From contig CAYYGM010000001.1 in assembly GCA_964471555.1 (NCBI GenBank), positions 55,824 through 119,823 of the forward strand: a stretch of DNA of 64,000 nucleotides, written 5' to 3'. The notes under the pieces are model-generated. The model was not told the origin of the DNA, did no database searches, and was given only the letters and a program-made list of their open reading frames with translations. Source of the stretch: JADLFV01 sp964471555 (GTDB lineage Bacteria; Planctomycetota; Phycisphaerae; Phycisphaerales; Phycisphaeraceae). Position 1 is the first letter of the stretch, and every line of letters begins with the position of its first letter. Of the stretch, positions 1 through 12,214 are shown one piece after another. The position numbers and the translations under genes were made by a program.

Positions 1-386
1 CCTACGCCTGCCGCGCCATCCTCAAGGCGTTCAGCCGGGCCGGGATGAAGATGACCCGCCATCGTCAGATGTTCCCCACCGACTTCGATCCGACCATGGA
101 GCGCTCCAACTACATGGAGGTCAAGCGCGATGTGCACGAGGATGATTGTGCCGGCGAAGTCAAGGACATCGTGCTGGACAACCGGGCCGACCTGACCGAC
201 ATCGAGCAGGAAGTGATCGAACATCGCTTCGCGCTGAGTCGGGCCGCCACGGACAAGCCGCGTCGTCCGCTGACCCTGGAGCAGGTCGGCCGCATCATCG
301 GCGTCACCAAGGAACGGGTGCGCCAGATTCAGAACAAAGCCCTGGCCAAGATTCGCGCTTCGCTGGAGGACGATTTCCTCCGCTAG
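1..386 (+). CDS. RNA polymerase sigma factor, sigma-70 family (3' part)
   Basis: The reading frame is open from the left edge (first full codon at base 3), so the start lies outside the window. The visible 127 residues end a sigma-70-type factor. The region 4 helix-turn-helix that contacts the -35 element is clear near the C-terminus (LTLEQVGRIIGVTKERVRQIQ, ending with a short basic tail). Upstream, YACRAILKAFSRAG resembles the region 2 end of primary-like sigma factors. It is followed directly by an intrinsic terminator, so it ends its transcription unit. Whether this is the housekeeping factor or one of the extra planctomycete sigma-70 paralogues cannot be told from the fragment. Confidence 0.85.
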   Translation, partial: YACRAILKAFSRAGMKMTRHRQMFPTDFDPTMERSNYMEVKRDVHEDDCAGEVKDIVLDNRADLTDIEQEVIEHRFALSRAATDKPRRPLTLEQVGRIIGVTKERVRQIQNKALAKIRASLEDDFLR

Positions 387-426
387 CGCATCGGGCCGGG
401 GTTAACAGGTATGTTGGCTCTTCTGA

Positions 427-461
427 GGCCGTGGGTCAATTTCTCCGCCCACGGTCTTTTT
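427..461 (+). terminator. Intrinsic terminator of the sigma-70 gene
   Basis: A 9-bp stem (GGCCGTGGG with CCCACGGTC, one G-T pair) and a 12-nt loop are followed by a run of T on the plus strand. It lies 40 nt after the stop of the partial sigma gene and just before the convergent FliA-type gene. Confidence 0.85.
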
Positions 462-471
462 ATGCGCTGTG

Positions 472-1305
472 CTACGCAGAGCGGCGGGTCATCAGGTCGC
501 GCAGGAGGCGGTCGTTGTCCACGAGACGAGCACGCAGACGGGCCAGGATCGAGCTGTGCATCTGGCTGACGCGCGACTCGGACAGATCCAGCGTGCTGCC
601 GATCTCGCGCATGGACAGGCCTTCGTAGTAGTAGAGGATCACGATCAACTGCTCGGCCCGGGTCAGGTCGCGCAACAGGGTGTTGCGGATATTTCTCCGC
701 TCGGCATCCTCGTCCGGCGACACGGCCCGCGGGTCGGCCAATGTATCGGTCATCGGGCGCGATGGGCCGTCCTGCGATGAATCATCGCCTTCAAACCGGC
801 TCATCGGCACGTTGACCGAAGCCAGGCCTTCGCGCTGGGCGCGACGCACCTGGGCTACGGTCAATCCGCACATCCCGGCCAGTTCTTGTTCGTCGGCACT
901 GCGCCCCGTGCGGTGAAACACCGCCTGGCGGGCCCGTTCGATCAGTCGCATGCGCCGCCGCTGCAGGCGCGTCACAGCATCGATCGAACGCAGGTAGTCG
1001 AGCATGGCGCTGTTGATCTTGTAGCGGGCGTAGGTGGGGAATGCGGTGCCACGATCGTCGTCGAAACGATCAATGGCTTCCATCAGCCCGAACACCCCCT
1101 GCCCCGACAGATCCCCAACGCCCACGTGACTGGGCAGCCGGCCCGACATCTGCTGGGCGCATTGGCGGACCAGTGGCAGGTAGTGCGTGATCAGATCGTT
1201 GCGCGCGGCGATGATGCAGTCCTCCTGCGCCGCGGTGCGGGCATGGCGATACTTGCGCCACAAGGCTGCTTGCGAATCACCCAGATTGCGGATTGTCTGC
1301 GCCAC
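472..1305 (-). CDS. fliA: RNA polymerase sigma factor, FliA/WhiG family
   Basis: A 277-residue sigma-70 family protein of the size of flagellar/sporulation sigma factors (sigma-28 class). Region 2 is visible around residues 45-110 (NDLITHYLPLVRQCAQQM, GVFGLMEAIDRFD, FPTYARYKINSAMLDYLR). Region 3 (TGRSADEQELAGMCGL) and the region 4 helix-turn-helix (LSMREIGSTLDLSESRVSQMHSS) follow, as in FliA. The start is the GTG at 1305, preceded by GGAGG at five bases. An acidic linker between regions 3 and 4 is longer than usual. No flagellar gene lies nearby, so its regulon (motility or another programme) is not shown by the window. It converges on the partial sigma-70 gene with a terminator between them. 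Confidence 0.9.
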   Translation of the reverse strand: MAQTIRNLGDSQAALWRKYRHARTAAQEDCIIAARNDLITHYLPLVRQCAQQMSGRLPSHVGVGDLSGQGVFGLMEAIDRFDDDRGTAFPTYARYKINSAMLDYLRSIDAVTRLQRRRMRLIERARQAVFHRTGRSADEQELAGMCGLTVAQVRRAQREGLASVNVPMSRFEGDDSSQDGPSRPMTDTLADPRAVSPDEDAERRNIRNTLLRDLTRAEQLIVILYYYEGLSMREIGSTLDLSESRVSQMHSSILARLRARLVDNDRLLRDLMTRRSA

Positions 1306-1501
1306 GCCGCCTCCATTTCCCTATCCACCCACACTCGTGCGCGGGGCGAACTTACCTTCATCGGCCATCGCTGACAACGGTTTTTCCTGCCTTGAGGAAT
1401 AAGCGTGCAAACTTCGTGAAAGAACACCATTCATCGGCCGATAACCGGCGTTATCATGGACCCTCGACGCGGTTGCCGGCCCGTTGAAACAGGAGCGGAT
1501 C

Positions 1502-2491
1502 ATGAAAAGCGAAACCTTCGCGGCTGATCGTTACGATCGCATGACCTATCGCCGTTGCGGGCGCAGCGGGCTGATGCTGCCGGTTGTCGCCCTGGGCGGC
1601 TGGCACAACTTCACGCAGCGCGACAGCACCCTGGCTTTGATGAAGGCTGCCTTTGATCTGGGGGTGACGCACTTCGATCTGGCTAACAACTACGGTCCGC
1701 CCGCGGGGAGAGCGGAAAAGGTCGCCGGCCGTGTTCTGCGTGATCACTTCCGCGCCCATCGTGACGAGTTGATTATCTCCAGTAAGGCCGGTTATCTGAT
1801 GTGGCCCGGACCCTACGGACAGTGGGGCAGCCGAAAACACCTGATCGCTTCCTGCGAGCAGTCATTGCGTCGTCTGAGACTGGACTACGTTGACATCTTC
1901 TACTCACATCGGCCTGACGATCAGACCCCGATGGAGGAAACGGCCGGGGCTCTGGATCAACTGGTGCGGCAGGGCAAGGCGCTGTACGTCGGCGTGAGCA
2001 ACTACAGCGGCGCTCAGACACGTCACGCCAACGAACTGCTGCGCAGCATGGGCACGCCATTGCTGATTCATCAGCCGCGCTACCACATGCTCCATCGACA
2101 GATTGAGGACGATCTGCTGCCGGTGACCGACGAATTGGGCGTCGGCGTGATCGTCTATAGCCCGCTGGCCCAGGGGCTGCTCACGGATAAATATCTCGAC
2201 GGCATCCCTGACAACTCGCGGGCGGCAGATCCGGCCAGCCCATTTCTGAAGGCGGAGCAAGTGACCGAGCAGGTGCGTGCGAAGGTGCGGCAGCTTCAGC
2301 CGATCGCCGCCGAGCGCAATCAGAGCATCGCCCAGTTGGCGATCAGTTGGATTCTGCGCGATGCACGGATCACCAGCGTGCTGATCGGGGCCCGCACGGT
2401 CGAGCAGGTGGCGCAGAACATCGCAGCCCAGAAGGCCGCGCCGCTCAGTGACGAACAGATTCATCGCATCGAGATGATCTTGTCGCAGTAA
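1502..2491 (+). CDS. Aldo/keto reductase, YghZ (L-glyceraldehyde 3-phosphate reductase)-like
   Basis: A 329-residue NADPH-dependent aldo/keto reductase. The fold signatures are visible in order: GVTHFDLANNYGPPAGRAE (catalytic Asp and Tyr), SSKAGY (catalytic Lys), the SLRRLRLDYVDIFYSHRPD strand with the conserved His, GVSNY, and the C-terminal ILRDARITSVLIGARTVEQV NADP-binding stretch. The MWPGPYGQWGSRKHL insertion is typical of the YghZ/Gpr subgroup, which reduces L-glyceraldehyde 3-phosphate and methylglyoxal. The ATG at 1502 is chosen because AGGAG lies seven bases upstream; an in-frame TTG at 1484 is less likely. It is monocistronic, followed by a bidirectional hairpin terminator. The physiological substrate is inferred only from family. 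Confidence 0.9.
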   Translation: MKSETFAADRYDRMTYRRCGRSGLMLPVVALGGWHNFTQRDSTLALMKAAFDLGVTHFDLANNYGPPAGRAEKVAGRVLRDHFRAHRDELIISSKAGYLMWPGPYGQWGSRKHLIASCEQSLRRLRLDYVDIFYSHRPDDQTPMEETAGALDQLVRQGKALYVGVSNYSGAQTRHANELLRSMGTPLLIHQPRYHMLHRQIEDDLLPVTDELGVGVIVYSPLAQGLLTDKYLDGIPDNSRAADPASPFLKAEQVTEQVRAKVRQLQPIAAERNQSIAQLAISWILRDARITSVLIGARTVEQVAQNIAAQKAAPLSDEQIHRIEMILSQ

Positions 2492-2522
2492 GCGTCGATG
2501 AACGAACGATGGTGAAATGAAA

Positions 2523-2551
2523 GAAGCCCACGGTTTGAGGCCGTGGGCTTC
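2523..2551. terminator. Bidirectional terminator between the reductase and the secretin gene
   Basis: A perfect 11-bp stem (GAAGCCCACGG paired with CCGTGGGCTTC, 7-nt loop) lies between two convergent genes. The minus-strand side continues into a T-rich tract, so it most clearly serves the secretin gene. Confidence 0.8.
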
Positions 2552-2577
2552 CTGATGGTGTTGTGTTGCTGGACCGC

Positions 2578-6117
<3,540 letters not shown>

Positions 6118-6346
6118 AGCGGAGCCTCCCAATTTCAGTCGCCTTTCCAGCAGGGATTTCGCACCCAGCAGCGACCGAGCACAAGGTATCCTACAGCTAC
6201 AAATTCCGGGCCTGCCCCGAAGGGCCGGTTCCCACCGGCAGGCAGTCTAAATCCAAGCCCCCGTCGCTGCAAGTGCCTTGTTTCAAACCGCTTGTCCGAT
6301 AAACCGTCCGGCGTCAATACTGGCGGCCGCCACGAGCGACCGTCGT

Positions 6347-7303
6347 TCATTTCCCGTCCAGCCCCGCAAACGCCGTCGCCTGCTGAATGGCGCTCGCCCA
6401 GGCCTGTTTCAATTGCCTTTCCAGGGCTGTCTGATCGCTTTCTGAAGCCTGCTCTTTGCCCGCAGCCGGCACCGGGGGCAGACGCCACAGGCGGAAAAAA
6501 AGTTCATCGCAACGGGCCAGGGACAGGTATAACCTCCGGCTGGACGTTGCCAGTTCCGGGTCGGCCGCTGTCGTGTCCGGCCAGGCCAGGTGTGGACGGA
6601 TCAGTCCCATCCGCACCGGAACCAGCGGCGACCAGCCCACCCGTTGCACCCGCTCGCCGCTGACTCCCATGGCCTTGAGCACATGACTGGCGATCACCAT
6701 GTGCATCAACTCACCAGGCAGGCGATCGCCCAGTGTCAACTGTTTGAGTAGTTCCTTATCCGCCTGGTCGTACACCTGCCGCATCGGGCGCTGAATATCG
6801 ACGAACAGGGCACGCTCGGTCTGCGCCACGCGCTGAGCCACATCGGTGAACTGCCGCAGCTTCGGGCCGACCTCCGCTCTGGGCAGCGCCGGCGGCGACA
6901 TCACGATCACGCCACCGGGGATCGAGCTTGCCTGCACCGTTGGATATTGCCGCACCGTGGCGATCAGGTTCGACAGGTCCAACTCGTATCGCTCGACTTC
7001 GTGCAGTTGGGCATCGTTGAGTCCGAAGCAGATCACCACCACGCCCGGTTGCGTGCGCTGCATCAGCGGGCGGCACCATTCCACGGCATCGCCGGCCGTC
7101 GCGCCATCCTTGCCCCCGTTGAAGAAACGCTGGTCGCCGGTCGGATCCAGCGACATCAGACACGTGGCCGCAGCCTGGCTGAAGAACATCTGTTGCGTCA
7201 GGTCATCGCCCAGAAACAGCACGTTCTCGCCGTGCCGCAGCGGACTTTCAGCCTGGACTGTGGTGCAGCAGAGTGCCAGCAGCAGGCAGATCGGCAGTCG
7301 CAT
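6347..7303 (-). CDS. Secreted SGNH/GDSL-type hydrolase-like protein
   Basis: A 318-residue exported protein with an N-terminal signal peptide (MRLPICLLLALCCTTVQA). The SGNH-fold blocks can be seen: block I as GENVLFLGDDLTQQ (Ser of the classical GDS replaced by Asp-Asp), block III as ICFGLNDAQ (G-x-N-D), and a C-terminal LMHMVIASHVL region where the catalytic His would sit. The missing block I serine makes ordinary esterase activity doubtful; it may be a non-catalytic or altered member. The ATG at 7303 is chosen for the signal peptide; a longer open frame upstream only shadows the neighbouring gene. It is the last gene of the sulfatase-sialidase-oxidoreductase block, 26 bp after the FAD protein. 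Confidence 0.7.
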   Translation of the reverse strand: MRLPICLLLALCCTTVQAESPLRHGENVLFLGDDLTQQMFFSQAAATCLMSLDPTGDQRFFNGGKDGATAGDAVEWCRPLMQRTQPGVVVICFGLNDAQLHEVERYELDLSNLIATVRQYPTVQASSIPGGVIVMSPPALPRAEVGPKLRQFTDVAQRVAQTERALFVDIQRPMRQVYDQADKELLKQLTLGDRLPGELMHMVIASHVLKAMGVSGERVQRVGWSPLVPVRMGLIRPHLAWPDTTAADPELATSSRRLYLSLARCDELFFRLWRLPPVPAAGKEQASESDQTALERQLKQAWASAIQQATAFAGLDGK

Positions 7304-7329
7304 GTCGGGTAGGGTACCGCGCCGCGGGT

Positions 7330-9300
7330 TCAAGCGGATTCGTAGCAGCGGATTTCGTACACGCCGACCTGCGGATCGCCGTTGCCGGCCGTGATGGTCA
7401 GACGCAGCGAGCTGACATTCTGCGGGTCGAACACATGCCGGCAAAGTCGCTGGATGTTGCCGGTGACGGCGGCGATCTGCGTCGATTTGCCATCGGGGCC
7501 GACGGCGGTCAGCGTGTAATCGCGGGGGCACTCCGGCTGCGGGCCGATGATCATCCGCTGCTGGAAGTCGATCGACGCGGTGATCGCCAGCGCCCGGTGC
7601 AGGCCGGTGTCGAAGGTGATCTGCACGCAGCCGATTTTCTGCGGCTGCTTCCACGTCAGTTCAATCCATGTGCCGCCATCGTCCAGCTTGCCGATCCAGC
7701 GATTGGCAAACTCGCCGGGCAGATCGCGCGTCACGCCGCTGAGAATATTGCCCGGCTGCGTGCCTTCGGCACTGGACGAGGCGCTGACGGATGCGGTGCG
7801 GGCCAGGTCGTCGGGATCAGTATTGGCCAGTTCGCGGATGCTCTGGTCGTTGCGCAGCAGGCGCTGTTGCAGGCGGGTCATCTTCGCCTGGTCATCACGG
7901 ATTTGTTTCGGCTGGATTTTTTGCGCCGCGCACTGGGCTGCGGCTGTGCCCACCGCCTGGCCCATCGCCGCACAGGTGGCCATGACCCGTGTGGAGGTGA
8001 ATGCCACGTGCGAGCAACTGATGTTGCGACCGGCCATCATCAGATTGGCGATGTTGCGCGAGTACAGCGCCCCGAAGGCGATGTTGTACGGCTCAACGTG
8101 CACGATGTGAGAGGGCTTTTTCTCCGGAGCATCGAAACCCATGGCCGGGTGATCGTCCATGGGCCAACCCCCGATGGCCACCGCGTCCTTGAAGTCATGC
8201 CAGCCGCCTTGCAGGGCGCTCTGGGTGAGGATGACGTCGCCCATGACGCGGCGGGACTCGCGCTTGCCGGGGATCATGCCCAGTGTCTGCAGGGCCCAGT
8301 TTTCGCTGTCCGGAACGTTGCCGCTGTTTTTGATGTAGTCCCACACGCCCAGCACGATCGCCAGCAGCTCGAAGCGCAGGCGCTCGTTATCGCGGATGGT
8401 GTCGTACACGCCGCCCAGTTCGATCCACCAGTAGCCGTACTCGAAGTTGTCAACCTTGCGGAGTTTCAAATCGTCGGCCGTGATGTGCCGGGCCCAGGTC
8501 GGCGGCTTGAAGGGCATCGGCTTGTCGTGCCTGCAAGCGGTGAACAGGATGCTTGAGCCCTGCGTGGTGCCCGCCTGGTCGAAGTCCGCCAGGTCTTCGC
8601 CGAACTCCTGCGGCGACTCGCGACCGACACGCATCTCCGCCCCGGCTTCCAGCGCCAGGCGACAGTCGCCGGTGGCGTCCACGAAGATCGACGCGCTGAT
8701 GCGATAGAGATGTTCGGTCTTGTCGCAGCGGGCCCAGACGGCCTGGATTTTGCCGTCGGCCACCTCGGCTCGGTACACGGCCGTGTCCAGGATCAGCGTG
8801 AGGTTCGGCTCGCTGACGCATTTGTCGTACAGCAGCAGATCCCACAGCTCAAAAGCACTGTGCGGATTCCAGCAGGCGTTCTCCAGGCGCAGCTCCTCGA
8901 TCAACCCGGTTTCGCGCCAGCCGGGCCGATGGCCTGAGCGATCCGCGCCGATGATGTGCATCTTGATCTCGCTGCTGGCATTACCTCCCAGGCGCGAGCG
9001 GTCCTGCACCAGGATGACCCTGGCCCCTTCCCGTGCCGCAGCCAGCGCGGCGCACACACCCGCCATGCCGCCGCCGGCCACCAGCACATCGGTGGTCAGA
9101 TCGACCTGCCGCATGTTCGGTTCCGGTGTCGCCGGCCCGGACTGCGGCGGGGAAAGCTCATCAATGCGCTGACGAATCTGCTCCGGAGTCGGCGATGTGG
9201 TGTCGGCTAACACTTGCGGAGCGCGCACGAGCAGGTTGTAGCCGGTGCCCAGACCCGCGGCGGCTATGAACTGGCGGCGGTTCATCAGGCTCATGGACAT
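7330..9300 (-). CDS. FAD-dependent oxidoreductase (FAD_oxidored family), Tat-exported
   Basis: A 656-residue flavoprotein. The N-terminus carries a twin-arginine signal (NRRQFIAAAGLGTG), so the folded cofactor-loaded enzyme is probably exported. A dinucleotide-binding motif (VLVAGGGMAGVCAALAAA, residues ~73-90) and GGNASSEIKMHI follow, then VDATGDCRLALEAGAEMR and NLMMAGRNISCSHVAF, all typical of the FAD_oxidored family abundant in planctomycetes. The last ~130 residues look like a beta-sandwich carbohydrate-binding (discoidin-like) domain. The start has GAGGT six bases upstream. It sits 32 bp downstream of the sialidase-like gene and 26 bp upstream of the SGNH gene. Its context suggests oxidation of a sugar or sugar-derived substrate; the reaction is not known. 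Confidence 0.85.
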   Translation of the reverse strand: MSMSLMNRRQFIAAAGLGTGYNLLVRAPQVLADTTSPTPEQIRQRIDELSPPQSGPATPEPNMRQVDLTTDVLVAGGGMAGVCAALAAAREGARVILVQDRSRLGGNASSEIKMHIIGADRSGHRPGWRETGLIEELRLENACWNPHSAFELWDLLLYDKCVSEPNLTLILDTAVYRAEVADGKIQAVWARCDKTEHLYRISASIFVDATGDCRLALEAGAEMRVGRESPQEFGEDLADFDQAGTTQGSSILFTACRHDKPMPFKPPTWARHITADDLKLRKVDNFEYGYWWIELGGVYDTIRDNERLRFELLAIVLGVWDYIKNSGNVPDSENWALQTLGMIPGKRESRRVMGDVILTQSALQGGWHDFKDAVAIGGWPMDDHPAMGFDAPEKKPSHIVHVEPYNIAFGALYSRNIANLMMAGRNISCSHVAFTSTRVMATCAAMGQAVGTAAAQCAAQKIQPKQIRDDQAKMTRLQQRLLRNDQSIRELANTDPDDLARTASVSASSSAEGTQPGNILSGVTRDLPGEFANRWIGKLDDGGTWIELTWKQPQKIGCVQITFDTGLHRALAITASIDFQQRMIIGPQPECPRDYTLTAVGPDGKSTQIAAVTGNIQRLCRHVFDPQNVSSLRLTITAGNGDPQVGVYEIRCYESA

Positions 9301-9332
9301 GATGATACCTCACCGCACCGTGATGGTTGCCG

Positions 9333-10649
9333 TCAATACACCAGGTCGCGGAAGTTTTTCACCGTGTGGAAGGTGATCATGTCGCCGTTGTGGGCGCTGG
9401 CGGCATTCTCATCGCCGGAGCGGCTGAGCACGTGCAGATCATCGCCGTCGATGACCATGCTGGCGTAGTGGCGCGACTGCTTTGGTGACGGCCCGATGGC
9501 CACGATCCCGGCGAAGCACCAGTCAACCAGGTTCTTCGAGAAATGCAGTTGCAGGCGATGCCGCTCATTGTCGGGCAGGCCGTAGCGCTCCGCGGGCATG
9601 GTGTCGACGCGGCGCATGCTGTCGGTGGCTTGGGAACTGAGCAGCCAGTAGAGTCTGGTTTTGTCGTCGTAGAGGACGTGGAATTTCATTTGTCCGCCGG
9701 GCAGGGGAATGAGGGCGACCTTTTTGCCGGAGGGATTGGTTTCCAGCATGGTCTTCATGGAACCATCGGGCTGTTCGACGACCTTGGCCAGGGCGGCATA
9801 GTTGGTGGCGCCGGTATGAGCCCGCATGAGCAGATGAAACGTGTGCCCGCTCGGATCGAACCAGCGATCATCGCCGTCCATCACCTGCACGACATTGGTC
9901 TCCAGCCAGCCGGGCGGCTGGAATGTGGTCTTGCCGCTGATGGGCACGGTCTTGCCGGGTTCGGTGCGATAGACGGGCAGGCCGAAGTAATCGGTCTGGT
10001 TCAGGGGCACGTTGTCCTGGAAGGTGATCTCGCTGGCGAAGGTCCAGCTCTCACGCTTCATCAGGTCGTCGCCGATTTTGGCACGCATGAGCACCGGGGC
10101 GCACACGCTAACCGGCCAGATTTTCAGGTCCGGCTGCGTGACGCGCTCCATGACCAGGTACACGTTGCCATTGGCAAACCACACGTTGCACGGGGCCTGG
10201 TGCCACTTCTGGCCGTGGGTCAGCAACGCCTCTTCTGACCAGGTGTTGCCCCAGTCATCGCTGCGCATGATTTTCAGGTCGTTGTCGCATCCGATGAGAT
10301 AAAGCGAATTGCCCGCCACGAACGGGCGCACGGCCCACATGTGGAATCCACCGCGCGGCTGCCAGGTCTGGCCGTGATCATCACTGGTGAAGATGCGACC
10401 TTTGGTGAAAGTCGGATCAGCCTTGACCAAAGCATCGGAGCCCTTGCCGCCCAGGTCGCAGGTGGCGATCAGCCGGCCGTTGGGGCAGATGCCCAACCCC
10501 GGGCTGTAGCAATAGACCGTGGCTGGATCGGGCGAGCGAATGACCACCACGTAATCCTGCGCCAGCGGGCGAACGGCTTGGGCGTAGGTCGTCAGCGAGA
10601 TGCACAGAAGAACAAGGCAAGACAGAACCAAGGCGAGAAATCGTTGCAT
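9333..10649 (-). CDS. Secreted sialidase-like (BNR/Asp-box) protein
   Basis: A 438-residue exported protein: signal peptide (MQRFLALVLSCLVLLCISLTTYA) followed by a six-bladed propeller-type sequence. Asp-boxes of the S-x-D-x-G-x-T-W form are visible (TSDDHGQTW, RSDDWGNTW). Such proteins are exo-sialidases or other glycan-binding/hydrolysing enzymes; the Asp-box alone does not prove sialidase activity. The ATG at 10649 gives the signal peptide; the upstream extension of the frame only shadows the sulfatase gene. It lies 25 bp downstream of the sulfatase. A paralogue is at 21561-22781, with the same order of blocks. It probably acts in the periplasm or outside the cell on a sulfated or acidic polysaccharide. 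Confidence 0.8.
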   Translation of the reverse strand: MQRFLALVLSCLVLLCISLTTYAQAVRPLAQDYVVVIRSPDPATVYCYSPGLGICPNGRLIATCDLGGKGSDALVKADPTFTKGRIFTSDDHGQTWQPRGGFHMWAVRPFVAGNSLYLIGCDNDLKIMRSDDWGNTWSEEALLTHGQKWHQAPCNVWFANGNVYLVMERVTQPDLKIWPVSVCAPVLMRAKIGDDLMKRESWTFASEITFQDNVPLNQTDYFGLPVYRTEPGKTVPISGKTTFQPPGWLETNVVQVMDGDDRWFDPSGHTFHLLMRAHTGATNYAALAKVVEQPDGSMKTMLETNPSGKKVALIPLPGGQMKFHVLYDDKTRLYWLLSSQATDSMRRVDTMPAERYGLPDNERHRLQLHFSKNLVDWCFAGIVAIGPSPKQSRHYASMVIDGDDLHVLSRSGDENAASAHNGDMITFHTVKNFRDLVY

Positions 10650-10674
10650 GTCGGTTTCTATCAGAAGGAAGGAA

Positions 10675-12084
10675 TCAATGAATGTCCAGGGGGTCGATGG
10701 CGCGGCCGAGGGGACGGGTGCGGTCACGTTCGATCTCATCGGTCCACACGGTGATGGCATGGTTCATCTGCTCGGTGCGCTGCGGGTGCTGCGCGGCGAC
10801 ATCGTGCTGTTCGCCGGGGTCATCGTGCAGGTTGAACAGCATCGGCGGCAGGTCGGAGTCCTTCTTGACCCAGTTGCGCGTGACAAACGGGCGCACCAGC
10901 TTCCAGTCGCCGTCGCGCATGGCTGTATTGTGCGAGTAGTGCGGATCGCCGCGATTCCATTGCCAGAAGCATACCGGTGCGGGCGAGTTTTGGCCGTCAC
11001 GCAACGCATCGAGCACGTCCCGGCCGTCCAGATGCAAAGCTTCGGGCAACGTGAACCCGCAGGCGTCAGCCAATGTGGGTAACACGTCCACGAACTGGAC
11101 CTGTGTGTCATTGACGCCGGGTTTGAGTTGTCCGGGCCAGCGAATCATGAAGGGCACGTGGAGGCCGCCCTCATAGATGGTGTACTTGGTGCCGCGCAGG
11201 TCGCAGTTGAAGCGGTCGCCGCCCATCTGTTCACCGGGCGCGGGGTCCGGGCCGTTGTCGCTGGTGAAGATGACGATGGTGCGGTCACTGAGCCCGAGCT
11301 TGTCCAGCTCATCGAGCACTTGCCCGATGCCGCGATCCATCACTTCAATCATGGCGTAGATGGTGGCGGTGTTTTTGTTGTAGCCCTGCTGCATGTAGCG
11401 ATCGACAATCTCCTGCGGCGCCTGCAGCGGCCGGTGCGGGGCCTTGTGGCACAGGTGCAGGAAGAAAGGCTGATCGCGATGGCGGCGAACAAAGTCGGTC
11501 GCCAGTTCAGTGAAGTGATCGGTCAGATAGCGATCATGGAAGGGAACCAGTTTGCCTTGGATATCGAGCGTGTAATTGAAATAGTCGTCGATGCTGTTAT
11601 TGCCTTCGACGAAGCCGGCAAACTCCTGGAAGCCGCGCTTGAGCGGGTGATAGTCCGGGCCGTCGCCGGTGTGCCACTTGCCGATCAGCCCGGTGGCATA
11701 GCCCTGTGCGGCGAAGATGTCCGCGATGGTGGTTTCATCGAGACGCATGCGGGTCAGGCCGGTCTTGGGATTCAGTGAGATGACGCCGGTGCGGTGGGGA
11801 TCGCGGCCGGTGAGCAGGGCGGCCCGAGACGGCGCGCAGACGGGCGAACCGCAGTAACCGTGCGTCAGGACGACGCTTTGCTGAGCCAACTCATCGAGCC
11901 GAGGTGTGTGGTTGAGTCCGCCGTTGTTCAGCGCCAGGTCGCCCAGGCACATGTCATCAGCCAGGATCAGCAGCACGTTGGGGCGGGATACCGGTTGCGG
12001 TTGGGCGTTCAGCGGGGCGGGACTGAGGCAGGCAGCCAGCCCCAGAGTGGTGCAGGTCAGGGCGCGTTGTCGCATGATGTCCAT
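10675..12084 (-). CDS. Secreted sulfatase (alkaline-phosphatase superfamily, type I)
   Basis: A 469-residue exported sulfatase. After a signal peptide, the metal-binding Asp pair appears in PNVLLILADD. The active-site signature CAPSRAALLTGR has the cysteine (residue ~83) that must be oxidised to formylglycine by an anaerobic or FGE-type maturase encoded elsewhere. Further metal-site residues are in FTSDNGPDPAPG, and the C-terminal DGDWKLVR block is typical of the family. The ATG at 12084 is preferred; an upstream in-frame TTG at 12111 is possible, and neither has a good Shine-Dalgarno. It is first in a tight minus-strand block with the sialidase-like, FAD and SGNH genes. The block likely strips sulfate and sugars from an algal or host glycan. 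Confidence 0.92.
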   Translation of the reverse strand: MDIMRQRALTCTTLGLAACLSPAPLNAQPQPVSRPNVLLILADDMCLGDLALNNGGLNHTPRLDELAQQSVVLTHGYCGSPVCAPSRAALLTGRDPHRTGVISLNPKTGLTRMRLDETTIADIFAAQGYATGLIGKWHTGDGPDYHPLKRGFQEFAGFVEGNNSIDDYFNYTLDIQGKLVPFHDRYLTDHFTELATDFVRRHRDQPFFLHLCHKAPHRPLQAPQEIVDRYMQQGYNKNTATIYAMIEVMDRGIGQVLDELDKLGLSDRTIVIFTSDNGPDPAPGEQMGGDRFNCDLRGTKYTIYEGGLHVPFMIRWPGQLKPGVNDTQVQFVDVLPTLADACGFTLPEALHLDGRDVLDALRDGQNSPAPVCFWQWNRGDPHYSHNTAMRDGDWKLVRPFVTRNWVKKDSDLPPMLFNLHDDPGEQHDVAAQHPQRTEQMNHAITVWTDEIERDRTRPLGRAIDPLDIH

Positions 12085-12136
12085 GATGAACTCTGTTTGT
12101 GGGTGGTCCAATCACACAGCCAGCAACTGCGAGTAT

Positions 12137-12183
12137 GAAAAAGTCTTGCTTACTGAACTGTAAGCCGATCAGTAAGCAAGACT
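12137..12183 (-). terminator. Strong intrinsic terminator after the dockerin/PEP-CTERM gene
   Basis: A perfect 15-bp stem (AGTCTTGCTTACTGA and its complement) with a 12-nt loop is followed, on the minus strand, by TTTTT. It lies 32 bp beyond the stop of the PEP-CTERM gene and about 50 bp before the sulfatase start. It therefore separates lacI-PEP-CTERM from the enzyme genes unless read through. Confidence 0.9.
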
Positions 12184-12214
12184 GGAAGGTATGCAGATCG
12201 CGTGCCTCACGACC

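Noticed and set aside
6135..6346. Possible riboswitch upstream of the secretin
   Set aside because: Several G+C-rich hairpins occur, but no known aptamer core (for example cyclic-di-GMP) could be matched.
6347..7303. Classical GDSL esterase
   Set aside because: The block I serine is not seen (GDD in place of GDS), so only the fold is claimed.
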